DNA of 11,989 nt from Flavobacteriaceae bacterium UBA2765. GTDB lineage: Bacteria > Bacteroidota > Bacteroidia > Flavobacteriales > Flavobacteriaceae. The DNA lies in the NCBI GenBank assembly GCA_002352665.1, contig DEIV01000023.1:1-11989 (forward strand), in the 5' to 3' direction. Positions 1 to 6,224 of this stretch are shown piece by piece (the first letter of the stretch is position 1; each line of letters opens with the position of its first letter). The notes beneath the pieces were generated by a model. The model saw only the letters and a list, made by a program, of their open reading frames with translations, ran no database searches and was not told the DNA's origin. The translations under genes were made by a program, and so were the position numbers.

Positions 1-2
1 AT

Positions 3-44
3 TTTGGCAAAGATAAATTTATTAAATCATTAAAAAAATATTGA
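3..44 (+). CDS. possible C-terminal tail of an upstream gene (partial)
   Basis: A frame open from the left edge ends at TGA 42-44 and reads FGKDKFIKSLKKY. It is lysine-rich, as protein ends often are, and stops just before the promoter of the next gene. Another frame (1-33, ILAKINLLNH) is also open, so the choice is uncertain. The tail loosely resembles the F-x3-[IL]-K-[KE] ends of the two TerB-like proteins that follow, but it is too short to assign. Confidence 0.2.
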   Translation, partial: FGKDKFIKSLKKY

Positions 45-51
45 GATTATT

Positions 52-59
52 TATATTTG
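52..59 (+). promoter_or_regulatory. -7 promoter element TATATTTG for the TerB-like pair
   Basis: This is an exact match to the Bacteroidota -7 consensus TAnnTTTG, 18 bases before the ATG at 78. No convincing TTG -33 element lies 17-23 bases upstream. The last three bases (TTG 57-59) are in frame with the gene and could be mistaken for a start codon, but they would lie upstream of the transcription start. Confidence 0.6.
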
Positions 60-77
60 AAGCCGAATAATAAGTTT

Positions 78-506
78 ATGGAAATTTCAGATTCAGATAT
101 AACATATAAAAGGAAATTGGCTCATTTTGCAAATATTGTAAAGTTGGCATTAGTTCATGGAGCAATTTCTGAAGAAGAACAAGGTTTATTAGATCGTATG
201 TTTGTGTCATTGGAAATACGAGAACAAGAGTATAAAAAGATTTTAGAAAACCCTGATGCTTATCCGATTAATCCTCCTGTGGGTTATGATGAGAGGGTAG
301 AACGTTTGTTCAATTTGGCAACCATGATTTTTATAGATGAAGAAATTCTCGGAGATGAAGTAGACCTGTTACAGAAGATTGCGATTGGATTAGGTTTTCC
401 TTGTGATAATATTGAGAAAATTTGTGATAAAGCTATACATTTGATTATTAATAATTATGACATAGATGAATTTAATTTCAAGATAAAAGAAATACATAAA
501 GAATAA
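78..506 (+). CDS. TerB-like helical protein, copy 1
   Basis: A cytoplasmic protein of 142 residues with no signal peptide or membrane segment. It shows two TerB-type units, each with acidic residues followed by a helix: ALVHGAISEEEQGLLD near residues 24-39 and FIDEEILGDEVDLLQKIA, then IGLGF, in the second half. TerB-fold proteins are all-helical and some bind metal through acidic residues; the cellular role of short flavobacterial members is not established, and the name does not imply tellurite resistance. The start at ATG 78 (MEISDSD) is chosen because copy 2 begins MAISDLY and because the in-frame TTG at 57 belongs to the promoter. Copy 2 follows 24 bases downstream with no promoter motif between, so the two are probably co-transcribed. 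Family assignment is fairly secure; function is unknown. Confidence 0.75.
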   Translation: MEISDSDITYKRKLAHFANIVKLALVHGAISEEEQGLLDRMFVSLEIREQEYKKILENPDAYPINPPVGYDERVERLFNLATMIFIDEEILGDEVDLLQKIAIGLGFPCDNIEKICDKAIHLIINNYDIDEFNFKIKEIHKE

Positions 507-530
507 ATTATTCAATTAATAAATAATAAC

Positions 531-965
531 ATGGCCATATCAGATTTATACTCAAGTGGAGCACACAAAAAGAATGTAGCACATTTTGCAACCATTGTTA
601 AATTAGCTTTGGTGGATACTATTATTACAGAAGGAGAGAAAAAACTATTGGATCAATTGGCAAGGAGGTTAGAAATTAGTGAAACAGAATTCAAGGCCAT
701 TATAAAAAACCCTGAAAAATATCCTATTGAACCGCATAATAGTTATGTTGAACGTATTGGATGTTTATTTGATTTGACCAAAATGATATTTGCTGATGAT
801 GATGTGTCTAAAGATGAAGTTTCCATTTTACAGCGTGTAGCAATAGGTCTCGGATTTCCTAAAGATAATGCTGAAAAAGTAAGTGATGAAGCCTTACATT
901 TAGTAATGAATGATAATAATATAGAAGATTTTACCACTGCTATTAAAAAAGTGAATAAGATTTAA
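531..965 (+). CDS. TerB-like helical protein, copy 2
   Basis: A 144-residue cytoplasmic paralogue of the preceding gene. By hand alignment about 66 of 128 positions from AHFA onward are identical. Shared blocks include IVKLALV, LLD, LEI, NP-x2-YPI, MIF, DEV and AIGLGFP. The second acidic unit (FADDDVSKDEV) keeps the D/E-rich loop and helix seen in TerB-fold proteins. It starts at ATG 531 after an A-rich leader and has no promoter of its own, suggesting an operon with copy 1. Divergence is spread along the whole length, so this is an old duplication rather than a recent repeat. The two may form a hetero-oligomer, but nothing in the sequence proves it. No function is assigned. Confidence 0.75.
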   Translation: MAISDLYSSGAHKKNVAHFATIVKLALVDTIITEGEKKLLDQLARRLEISETEFKAIIKNPEKYPIEPHNSYVERIGCLFDLTKMIFADDDVSKDEVSILQRVAIGLGFPKDNAEKVSDEALHLVMNDNNIEDFTTAIKKVNKI

Positions 966-1074
966 TGACACAGATATTCACAAATTATCAATAAAGATAG
1001 TCGGAAATTAATCTAATGATGTAACCTAAGCGATATTTAAAATCTTTTAGGGATTGTTGTTGTTTAGTTAATTT

Positions 1075-2229
1075 TTACTGTACGTTTTTAAAACACGCAA
1101 CCAATTTCTCAAAATCTTCTTTGCTATTATATACATTTGGCGAAACACGAATGGCATTACCGCGAAAAGAAACGTAAATTTTATGCTTACTAAATTCAGC
1201 TTTCAGCTTGTCTAAATTAATAGTTGAAGGTAAATAGACACCGAATAAATGTTTTGCTCTGTATGCATCTTCCTCAATATAACATCCTAAATTTTGTAAT
1301 TCGACAATAGCGTTTTTAGAAATATGTTCACAATAATTTTGAATATTCTCAGGTCTCCATTCAGTTAATTGTTCCATACTTTTGGTAAGCATTGGCACTA
1401 AATTAAAATTACTGCATTCACCCATATTGTATCGTCCTGCTTTGGGTTGATACTTACTTTCATAATTCACCAATTGTGAGAAGTCTTCACTGTTATGTCT
1501 ATTGATCCAATTATTTTCAATAGGTTCACCATCATTAAAATGATCTGCATAATAGGCCATACCTAATCCATAAGGGCCGAGCAGCCATTTATAACCAACA
1601 GTTATAACTGCATCAGGGTCAATAGCGTTGATTGAAAATGGAAAAGCACCCAAACTTTGAGCCCCATCAATTATCAACAGTGCATTATAAATTCTTGTTT
1701 TTTTACGTATTGCTTTTAGATCAAATAGTGTTCCGTCAGCCCAATGAGCTGGACTTATCGCTACCAAAGCAGTTTTTGCAGTGATGTTATCTAGGATTGA
1801 CTGATTCCATGCTTTTCCTCGGTTTTTAAAATTTTCTGGAGGGTCTATTATTTTAACGATAGCATTATACTTTTCGGCAAGTTTTTGCCAAGCATAAACA
1901 TTACTTGGAAACTGTCCGTCAGCAATTAAAATTTCGTCACCCCGATTTAATTTTACATTGTTTGCAACCGTTGAAATGCCATATGATGCAGAGGGTATAA
2001 TTGCGGTATTTTGATAATCTGATACGTCAACAAAATTGGCAAAAGTTCTTCTTATTTTCTCAACACCTAAAAAAAAATCTTCGGCAAGTATTTCGTACGG
2101 CAAACATTTTTGTGATAAAACTTCGTGGCCTATTTTTTCAACACTTCTTAACAAAGGAGACATATAAGCACCATTAAGATAGGTTACTGAATCTGGGAGT
2201 TTAAATTTTTCTTTTTGGTTAGTTAACAT
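1075..2229 (-). CDS. class V-fold PLP-dependent enzyme (aminotransferase-like)
   Basis: A 384-residue protein of the class V (SufS/kynureninase-like) fold-type I PLP family. The cofactor pocket is clear: D188 in IIDGAQS should contact the pyridine nitrogen, and K214 in VGYKWLLGPYGLG should be the Schiff-base lysine. The lysine is preceded by GY, where cysteine desulfurases normally have GH. The C-terminal part (FRGNAIRVSPNVYN) has an arginine suited to binding a substrate carboxylate but no RxGHxC-type catalytic cysteine loop, so a SufS/IscS role is unlikely. The substrate cannot be read from sequence; isopenicillin-N-epimerase-like or kynureninase-like chemistry are the nearest named relatives. 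It starts at ATG 2229, just downstream of a -7 box at 2249-2256, and is divergent from the iron cluster and convergent with the TerB pair. Confidence 0.85.
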   Translation of the reverse strand: MLTNQKEKFKLPDSVTYLNGAYMSPLLRSVEKIGHEVLSQKCLPYEILAEDFFLGVEKIRRTFANFVDVSDYQNTAIIPSASYGISTVANNVKLNRGDEILIADGQFPSNVYAWQKLAEKYNAIVKIIDPPENFKNRGKAWNQSILDNITAKTALVAISPAHWADGTLFDLKAIRKKTRIYNALLIIDGAQSLGAFPFSINAIDPDAVITVGYKWLLGPYGLGMAYYADHFNDGEPIENNWINRHNSEDFSQLVNYESKYQPKAGRYNMGECSNFNLVPMLTKSMEQLTEWRPENIQNYCEHISKNAIVELQNLGCYIEEDAYRAKHLFGVYLPSTINLDKLKAEFSKHKIYVSFRGNAIRVSPNVYNSKEDFEKLVACFKNVQ

Positions 2230-2248
2230 GATTCAAGAATTAGTAATT

Positions 2249-2256
2249 CAAATATA
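2249..2256 (-). promoter_or_regulatory. -7 promoter element TATATTTG for the PLP enzyme gene
   Basis: The plus strand reads CAAATATA, which on the minus strand is an exact TAnnTTTG box. It lies 19 bases before the start codon of the minus-strand gene and would give a leader of roughly 13 bases. No clear -33 TTG is visible. It shares a 97-base divergent intergenic region with the dtxR-type gene. Confidence 0.55.
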
Positions 2257-2278
2257 CTATATAAATTTATAAGAATAA

Positions 2279-2298
2279 TTTTTAGTCTTATCTAAAAA
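2279..2298 (+). promoter_or_regulatory. inverted repeat, candidate DtxR-family operator
   Basis: A perfect 7+7 inverted repeat, TTTTTAG - TCTTAT - CTAAAAA, 28 bases before the start codon of a DtxR-family regulator gene. TTAG and CTAA arms are also found at the outer ends of the classical DtxR operator; that is family knowledge, not proof. The left arm covers the place where a -33 element should sit, 19 bases before the -7 box at 2305-2312. Bound repressor would therefore block the promoter. Autoregulation, with control of the whole downstream iron cluster, is inferred. Confidence 0.5.
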
Positions 2299-2304
2299 AA
2301 TATT

Positions 2305-2312
2305 TATATTTG
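2305..2312 (+). promoter_or_regulatory. -7 promoter element TATATTTG of the iron-uptake cluster
   Basis: An exact TAnnTTTG box 14 bases before the ATG at 2327, so the leader is only about 9 bases. The sequence TTTAG at 2281-2285, at 19-base spacing, is the best -33 candidate and lies inside the candidate operator. No further TAnnTTTG element was noticed in the short junctions between the five genes downstream. Confidence 0.6.
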
Positions 2313-2326
2313 TAAAAATATTTATA

Positions 2327-2983
2327 ATGTTTTCACAAGCAGAAGAAAATTATATAAAAGCTATTTACGCCTTGGATACTAAAGCTAATAAAGGTGTAAG
2401 TACTAATTTGATAGCAGAAAAGATGAATACTAAGGCGTCATCTGTTACAGATATGCTACAAAAACTTGCCGATAAACGATTGGTTGTCTATAAAAAATAT
2501 CAAGGTGCTCAACTTTCAATTAAAGGAAAGAAAATAGCAACTTCAGTAGTAAGAAAGCATCGCCTTTGGGAAACTTTTTTAGTAAATAAACTCAATTTTT
2601 CATGGGATGAAGTGCATGATATTGCAGAGCAATTAGAGCATGTAAAATCAGAAACACTGATTGATAAATTGGATGAATTTTTAGATTACCCAAGAGTTGA
2701 TCCACATGGAGATCCTATTCCCGATAAAAATGGAGAGCTCCTGTCAATAGAAAAAATAGTTCTTGCCACTTTAAAAGTTAATGAAAGTGGAATTTGTGTG
2801 GGTGTAATAGATTCTTCTTCAGACTTTTTACAGTTTTTAGACAAACAAAATATTGCTTTAGGACAAAAAATTACAGTTATTTCAAAAGAGTCATTTGATG
2901 ATTCTATAACGATTAAAGTAGGAAATAGAGAACTGTCTATTTCACAAAAGATAGCTCATAATTTATTTATAAAAACAGCATGA
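2327..2983 (+). CDS. DtxR-family metal-dependent transcriptional regulator
   Basis: A 218-residue cytosolic regulator with the usual three parts: a winged helix-turn-helix (about 1-66), a metal-binding dimerisation domain (about 67-140, ending in DPHGDPIP 125-132), and a C-terminal SH3/FeoA-like domain (about 143-216). Hand alignment with DtxR shows the ancillary metal site intact (H78, E82, H97). In the primary site E104 and H105 are kept, Cys102 is replaced by E101 as in MntR, and Met10 aligns with N8. This points to Fe(II) or Mn(II) sensing, with the metal undecided. It lies first in the iron-uptake cluster, behind a promoter with a palindrome that it may bind itself. The stop overlaps the next start as ATGA (2980-2983), so translation is probably coupled. 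Confidence 0.9.
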   Translation: MFSQAEENYIKAIYALDTKANKGVSTNLIAEKMNTKASSVTDMLQKLADKRLVVYKKYQGAQLSIKGKKIATSVVRKHRLWETFLVNKLNFSWDEVHDIAEQLEHVKSETLIDKLDEFLDYPRVDPHGDPIPDKNGELLSIEKIVLATLKVNESGICVGVIDSSSDFLQFLDKQNIALGQKITVISKESFDDSITIKVGNRELSISQKIAHNLFIKTA

Positions 2984-4014
2984 ATTATAGTCCAACATAT
3001 GCGTTATTAATATTTTTTGGATTTTCGATAGTAACTTATTTATTATTTCGACCAAGAAAAGGTTTGTTTTGGGTCATTAAAAACAACTTAGAGTCTAATG
3101 AAAAAATAGTTATTGAAGATATTTTAAAACAATTATATCATAGTGAAAACTCAGGAAAAGAATTAGATGTAAATAGTTTAACGAACGCGTTAAAATTTAG
3201 CAATAGCACTATAATTGATGTTATAAAAAAAATGACAATTAATGAATTAGTAGAATCTGATGGTGATGTTTTAAAGTTGACAAGTACAGGAAGAGATTAT
3301 GCTTTGCGAATTGTTAGAGTTCATAGGCTTTGGGAAAAGTATTTGGCTGAAAAAACTGGTTTTGACAAAATAGAATGGCATGGTAGGGCTGAGGAAATGG
3401 AGCATAAATTGAATCATGAAGAAACAAATTTGCTAGCCACTCAATTAGGGAATCCGAAATATGATCCGCATGGTGATCCAATTCCAACAAAATTAGGAAA
3501 AATGGCTGATCTTGATGGAGAATTTTTATCCTCTATAGCTGTAGGTTCTGTTGGAAGAATTATTCATATTGAAGATGAACCTGATGTAATTTACAAGCAA
3601 ATTCTCGCTGAAAACATACATATTGGTTCTCAAATAAGAGTGGTTGAAAATAATAAGCAGAGAGTGGTTTTTTATGCGGAAGGTGAAGAGTTTAAATTGG
3701 CACCAATTGTAGCGGCAAATATTACTGTTTCTATCCTTAAAAAAGAGGATGTAATTGAAGATGTTATAGTGAGATTATCAAGTCTAAAGGAAAATGAAGT
3801 TGCTCATATTTTAGGAATTTCAAAGGAAAGTAGAGGAGATCGCAGAAGAAGGTTATTAGATTTAGGTTTTGTAAAAGGCACTGAAATAAGTATCGATTTA
3901 ATTAGCCCTATGCAGAATCCAACAGCCTATTTGGTTAAAGGAACTTCCATTGCTTTGCGTAAAGATCAAGCTTCTAAAATACTCATTAAAAAAGATGTAG
4001 AATATGGGGAATAA
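2980..4014 (+). CDS. membrane-anchored DtxR-like / FeoA fusion protein
   Basis: A 344-residue protein with an unusual order of parts. Residues 6-23 form one hydrophobic segment followed by a basic stretch (RPRKG), which by the positive-inside rule leaves the rest in the cytoplasm. Residues 39-103 resemble a winged helix. Residues 104-170 resemble the DtxR dimerisation domain, with H115, E119, H134, E138, E141, H142 and DPHGDPIP (162-169) all present. Two SH3-type domains follow (about 185-252 and 265-337); the second is FeoA-like (VRLSSLKENE, RRRRLLDLGFVKG, ALRKDQA). It overlaps the downstream GTPase gene by 11 bases. Gene order and FeoA homology suggest that it regulates or assembles with FeoB and senses the metal at the membrane; this is inference. 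Whether it still binds DNA is unknown. Confidence 0.85.
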   Translation: MNYSPTYALLIFFGFSIVTYLLFRPRKGLFWVIKNNLESNEKIVIEDILKQLYHSENSGKELDVNSLTNALKFSNSTIIDVIKKMTINELVESDGDVLKLTSTGRDYALRIVRVHRLWEKYLAEKTGFDKIEWHGRAEEMEHKLNHEETNLLATQLGNPKYDPHGDPIPTKLGKMADLDGEFLSSIAVGSVGRIIHIEDEPDVIYKQILAENIHIGSQIRVVENNKQRVVFYAEGEEFKLAPIVAANITVSILKKEDVIEDVIVRLSSLKENEVAHILGISKESRGDRRRRLLDLGFVKGTEISIDLISPMQNPTAYLVKGTSIALRKDQASKILIKKDVEYGE

Positions 4015-4768
4015 AGTAAATAGTACTTGTGAGACCTGTCCACAATACAATGCAAAAGGATTAAAAAAATTGGGCTTAAATACTGAAAATGTTGATTTTG
4101 TTGTGGCATTGGCTGGAAATCCGAACACTGGAAAAAGCACTGTTTTTAATGCCTTGACCGGTTTGCGTCAGCATACAGGAAATTGGCCTGGAAAAACTGT
4201 GACCAGGGCAGAAGGTGCTTTTGAGTATAATAGTCAGAAATTCAAATTAATAGATTTACCAGGAACATATTCATTGCTTTCTACTTCGCAAGATGAAGAG
4301 GTTGCTAGAAATTTCATTCTCTTCGGAAAACCTGATGTCACTGTTATTGTAGTTGATGCCAGTAGATTGGAGCGAAACCTAAATTTAGTTTTACAAATTT
4401 TAGAAATTACAGACAAAGCCGTATTATGTTTGAATTTAATGGATGAAGCAAAACGGAATAATATTAAAATCGACACAAGAACCTTGGCTAGAGATTTAGG
4501 AATTCCGGTAGTGCCAACAAGTGCTCGATTTAATGAAGGAATTCCTGATTTAATTCAAACCATCAATGAAGTTGCCACAGGAAAAATAATATGTAAACCT
4601 CACCGCATAAAAAATGTGCCTAAAAATATTGAAAATGCTGTAAAAACGTTGACCAATGAGATTGAACAACAATATCCTTCAATACCAAATAGCAGATGGA
4701 TTGCTTTTAGATTATTAGAAGGAGATACACATATTATAGAGGCTTTAAAAACAGGAGAATTAGTTTAA
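4004..4768 (+). CDS. feoB: FeoB N-terminal GTPase, separate subunit
   Basis: A 254-residue cytosolic protein equal to the G-domain part of FeoB, the ferrous-iron permease of the inner membrane. G motifs are complete: G1 GNPNTGKST (38-46), a switch-I region with GNWPGKTV (59-66), G3 DLPGTYS (84-90), G4 NLMD (144-147) and G5 TSAR (172-175). Residues 177-254 begin the helical guanine-dissociation-inhibitor region. Ordinary FeoB starts almost directly at the P-loop, but here a 30-residue extension carries a CETC pair (C9, C12) that might bind metal or act in redox. The start overlaps the FeoA-fusion stop (4004-4014). The chain ends at TAA 4766, with a second in-frame TAA at 4772, and the membrane half follows in the same frame after 9 bases. 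The symbol refers to one half of FeoB. Confidence 0.9.
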   Translation: MGNKVNSTCETCPQYNAKGLKKLGLNTENVDFVVALAGNPNTGKSTVFNALTGLRQHTGNWPGKTVTRAEGAFEYNSQKFKLIDLPGTYSLLSTSQDEEVARNFILFGKPDVTVIVVDASRLERNLNLVLQILEITDKAVLCLNLMDEAKRNNIKIDTRTLARDLGIPVVPTSARFNEGIPDLIQTINEVATGKIICKPHRIKNVPKNIENAVKTLTNEIEQQYPSIPNSRWIAFRLLEGDTHIIEALKTGELV

Positions 4769-4774
4769 GTTTAA
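4769..4774 (+). repeat. second unit of tandem GTTTAA carrying double in-frame stop
   Basis: The bases 4763-4774 read GTTTAA GTTTAA. Each unit supplies an in-frame TAA (4766-4768 and 4772-4774), dividing FeoB into two genes that share a reading frame. A slip duplication of the first unit would explain it. The doubled stop would reduce read-through. Confidence 0.6.
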
Positions 4775-4777
4775 GAA

Positions 4778-6196
4778 ATGAGTAAAAATTCTATAGAAAA
4801 TATTATAGCCTTATCTAGTGATCTACGATGGCAAATTGGAGACGATTTTCATGATGGACTTGCAGAAGGAATCTATGCTGATGCTTCTGAAATTGCAGGT
4901 GCAGCTGTAAGTGCAGATGACCAAAAGAAACGATTTCGCTTAGACGCTAAAATAGATAAAATTGTAACTAGTAAAACGTGGGGCTTTCCTATTATGTTTT
5001 TAATTTTAGGTGTGATACTTTGGCTTACGATCATAGGAGCAAATTATCCTTCATCAATGTTGGCTCAATTATTATTAGATACTATTCATCCTTTATTAAA
5101 AAATGGAGCGGCAAGTGTAGGAATGCCTTGGTGGTTAGACGGATTTTTAATTGATGGGGTATATTTAGCCGTGGCTTGGGTTATTGCTGTTATGTTGCCT
5201 CCCATGGCAATATTCTTTCCGTTGTTTACCTTACTTGAAGATTTTGGCTACTTGCCAAGAGTGGCTTTCAATTTAGATTATATGTTTAAAAAATCTGGAG
5301 CACATGGTAAGCAAGCATTGACTATGAGTATGGGTTTTGGCTGTAATGCTGCAGGTGTTGTTGCTACCCGAATAATTGATAGCCCAAGAGAACGATTAAT
5401 TGCGATTATTACAAATAATTTTTCACTCTGTAATGGTCGTTGGCCTACACAGATATTAATTGCAACTATTTTTATAGGTGCAGTAGTTCCTCCTTCTTTT
5501 TCTTCAATTGCCTCTTTATCAGCAGTTATTGGAATCGCAATTTTAGGAATATTCTTTATGTTTTTTACCTCTTGGGCATTGACAAAAACGGTCTTAAAAG
5601 GTGAGGTATCTACGTTTAATTTAGAATTACCTCCCTACCGCCCACCAAGATTTTGGAAAACTATTTATACCTCATTAATTGATAGAACTTTAATTGTTTT
5701 ATGGAGAGCCATCCTATTTGCAGCACCGGCTGGAGCCGTAATATGGTTAATTTCGAATATTTATATCGGTAATGAGAGTATTGCTTCCTGGACAATTAAT
5801 ACTTTGGATGGTTTTGGGTTTTTATTGGGATTAAACGGCGTTATCTTGCTCGCATATATAGTCGCTATTCCGGCAAATGAAATAGTGATTCCAACTATTT
5901 TAATGCTAACTGTTATGGTAAGTGGAATTCCTGGAGGTGAAGGTGCAGGTGTCATGTTTGAGTTAGATTCTGTAACTGCTACAGGTGATATTTTAAGAGC
6001 TGGGGGTTGGACCTTGCTTACAGCAATTAACTTGATGTTATTCAGCTTATTGCACAATCCATGCAGCACCACCATTTATACCATTTATAAGGAAACTAAA
6101 AGTATAAAATGGACAACAGTAGCCTCTATTTTACCTGTAATTATGGGCTTTGTGATTACCTTTTTAGTAGCACAAATCTGGCGATTGGTTTTTTAA
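4778..6196 (+). CDS. feoB: FeoB membrane permease domain, separate subunit
   Basis: A 472-residue polytopic inner-membrane protein equal to the C-terminal permease of FeoB. Residues 1-60 (including DLRWQIGDDFHDGLAEGIY) continue the cytosolic linker normally joined to the G domain. The first membrane helix starts near 70. Family signatures are GFGCN (186-190, C189) and CNGRWPT (218-224) of the first Gate region, ELPPYRPP (283-290), PANEIVIP (365-372) and HNPCSTT (426-432). Together with the preceding GTPase it should form a two-chain Fe(II) importer. It has its own ATG 9 bases after the first GTPase stop and 3 bases after the second, in the same frame, so translation is probably by termination-reinitiation. 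All expected signatures survive, which argues for a working split transporter and not a pseudogene. Confidence 0.9.
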   Translation: MSKNSIENIIALSSDLRWQIGDDFHDGLAEGIYADASEIAGAAVSADDQKKRFRLDAKIDKIVTSKTWGFPIMFLILGVILWLTIIGANYPSSMLAQLLLDTIHPLLKNGAASVGMPWWLDGFLIDGVYLAVAWVIAVMLPPMAIFFPLFTLLEDFGYLPRVAFNLDYMFKKSGAHGKQALTMSMGFGCNAAGVVATRIIDSPRERLIAIITNNFSLCNGRWPTQILIATIFIGAVVPPSFSSIASLSAVIGIAILGIFFMFFTSWALTKTVLKGEVSTFNLELPPYRPPRFWKTIYTSLIDRTLIVLWRAILFAAPAGAVIWLISNIYIGNESIASWTINTLDGFGFLLGLNGVILLAYIVAIPANEIVIPTILMLTVMVSGIPGGEGAGVMFELDSVTATGDILRAGGWTLLTAINLMLFSLLHNPCSTTIYTIYKETKSIKWTTVASILPVIMGFVITFLVAQIWRLVF

Positions 6197-6224
6197 CATT
6201 TTTATTTCAAACAAAGAAAATTTA

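Noticed and set aside
78..965. Tellurite resistance as the function of the TerB-like pair
   Set aside because: Only the TerB-type fold pattern is seen; no terC, terD or other ter genes are present.
1025..1051. Imperfect hairpin CCTAA...TTAGG between the convergent TerB and PLP genes
   Set aside because: Only five outer and three inner pairs with mismatches, AT-rich, and no proper T-run; too weak to call a terminator.
1075..2229. SufS/IscS cysteine desulfurase linked to Fe-S assembly next to the iron cluster
   Set aside because: No catalytic cysteine loop, and the histidine normally before the PLP lysine is tyrosine.
2260..2271. Perfect palindrome TATAAATTTATA in the divergent intergenic region
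   Set aside because: Pure A/T palindromes of this length are expected by chance in such AT-rich DNA, and it does not extend further.
3898..4476. Antisense open frames opposite the feo genes (and similar ones at 743-937, 5761-6075, 7547-7792, 9048-9242, 10669-10890)
   Set aside because: They lie fully or almost fully opposite well-supported genes, have low-complexity translations and no family features.
4763..4780. FeoB split as a sequencing frameshift or pseudogene
   Set aside because: Both halves are in the same frame, there are two stops, and every family motif is present, so an indel error does not fit.
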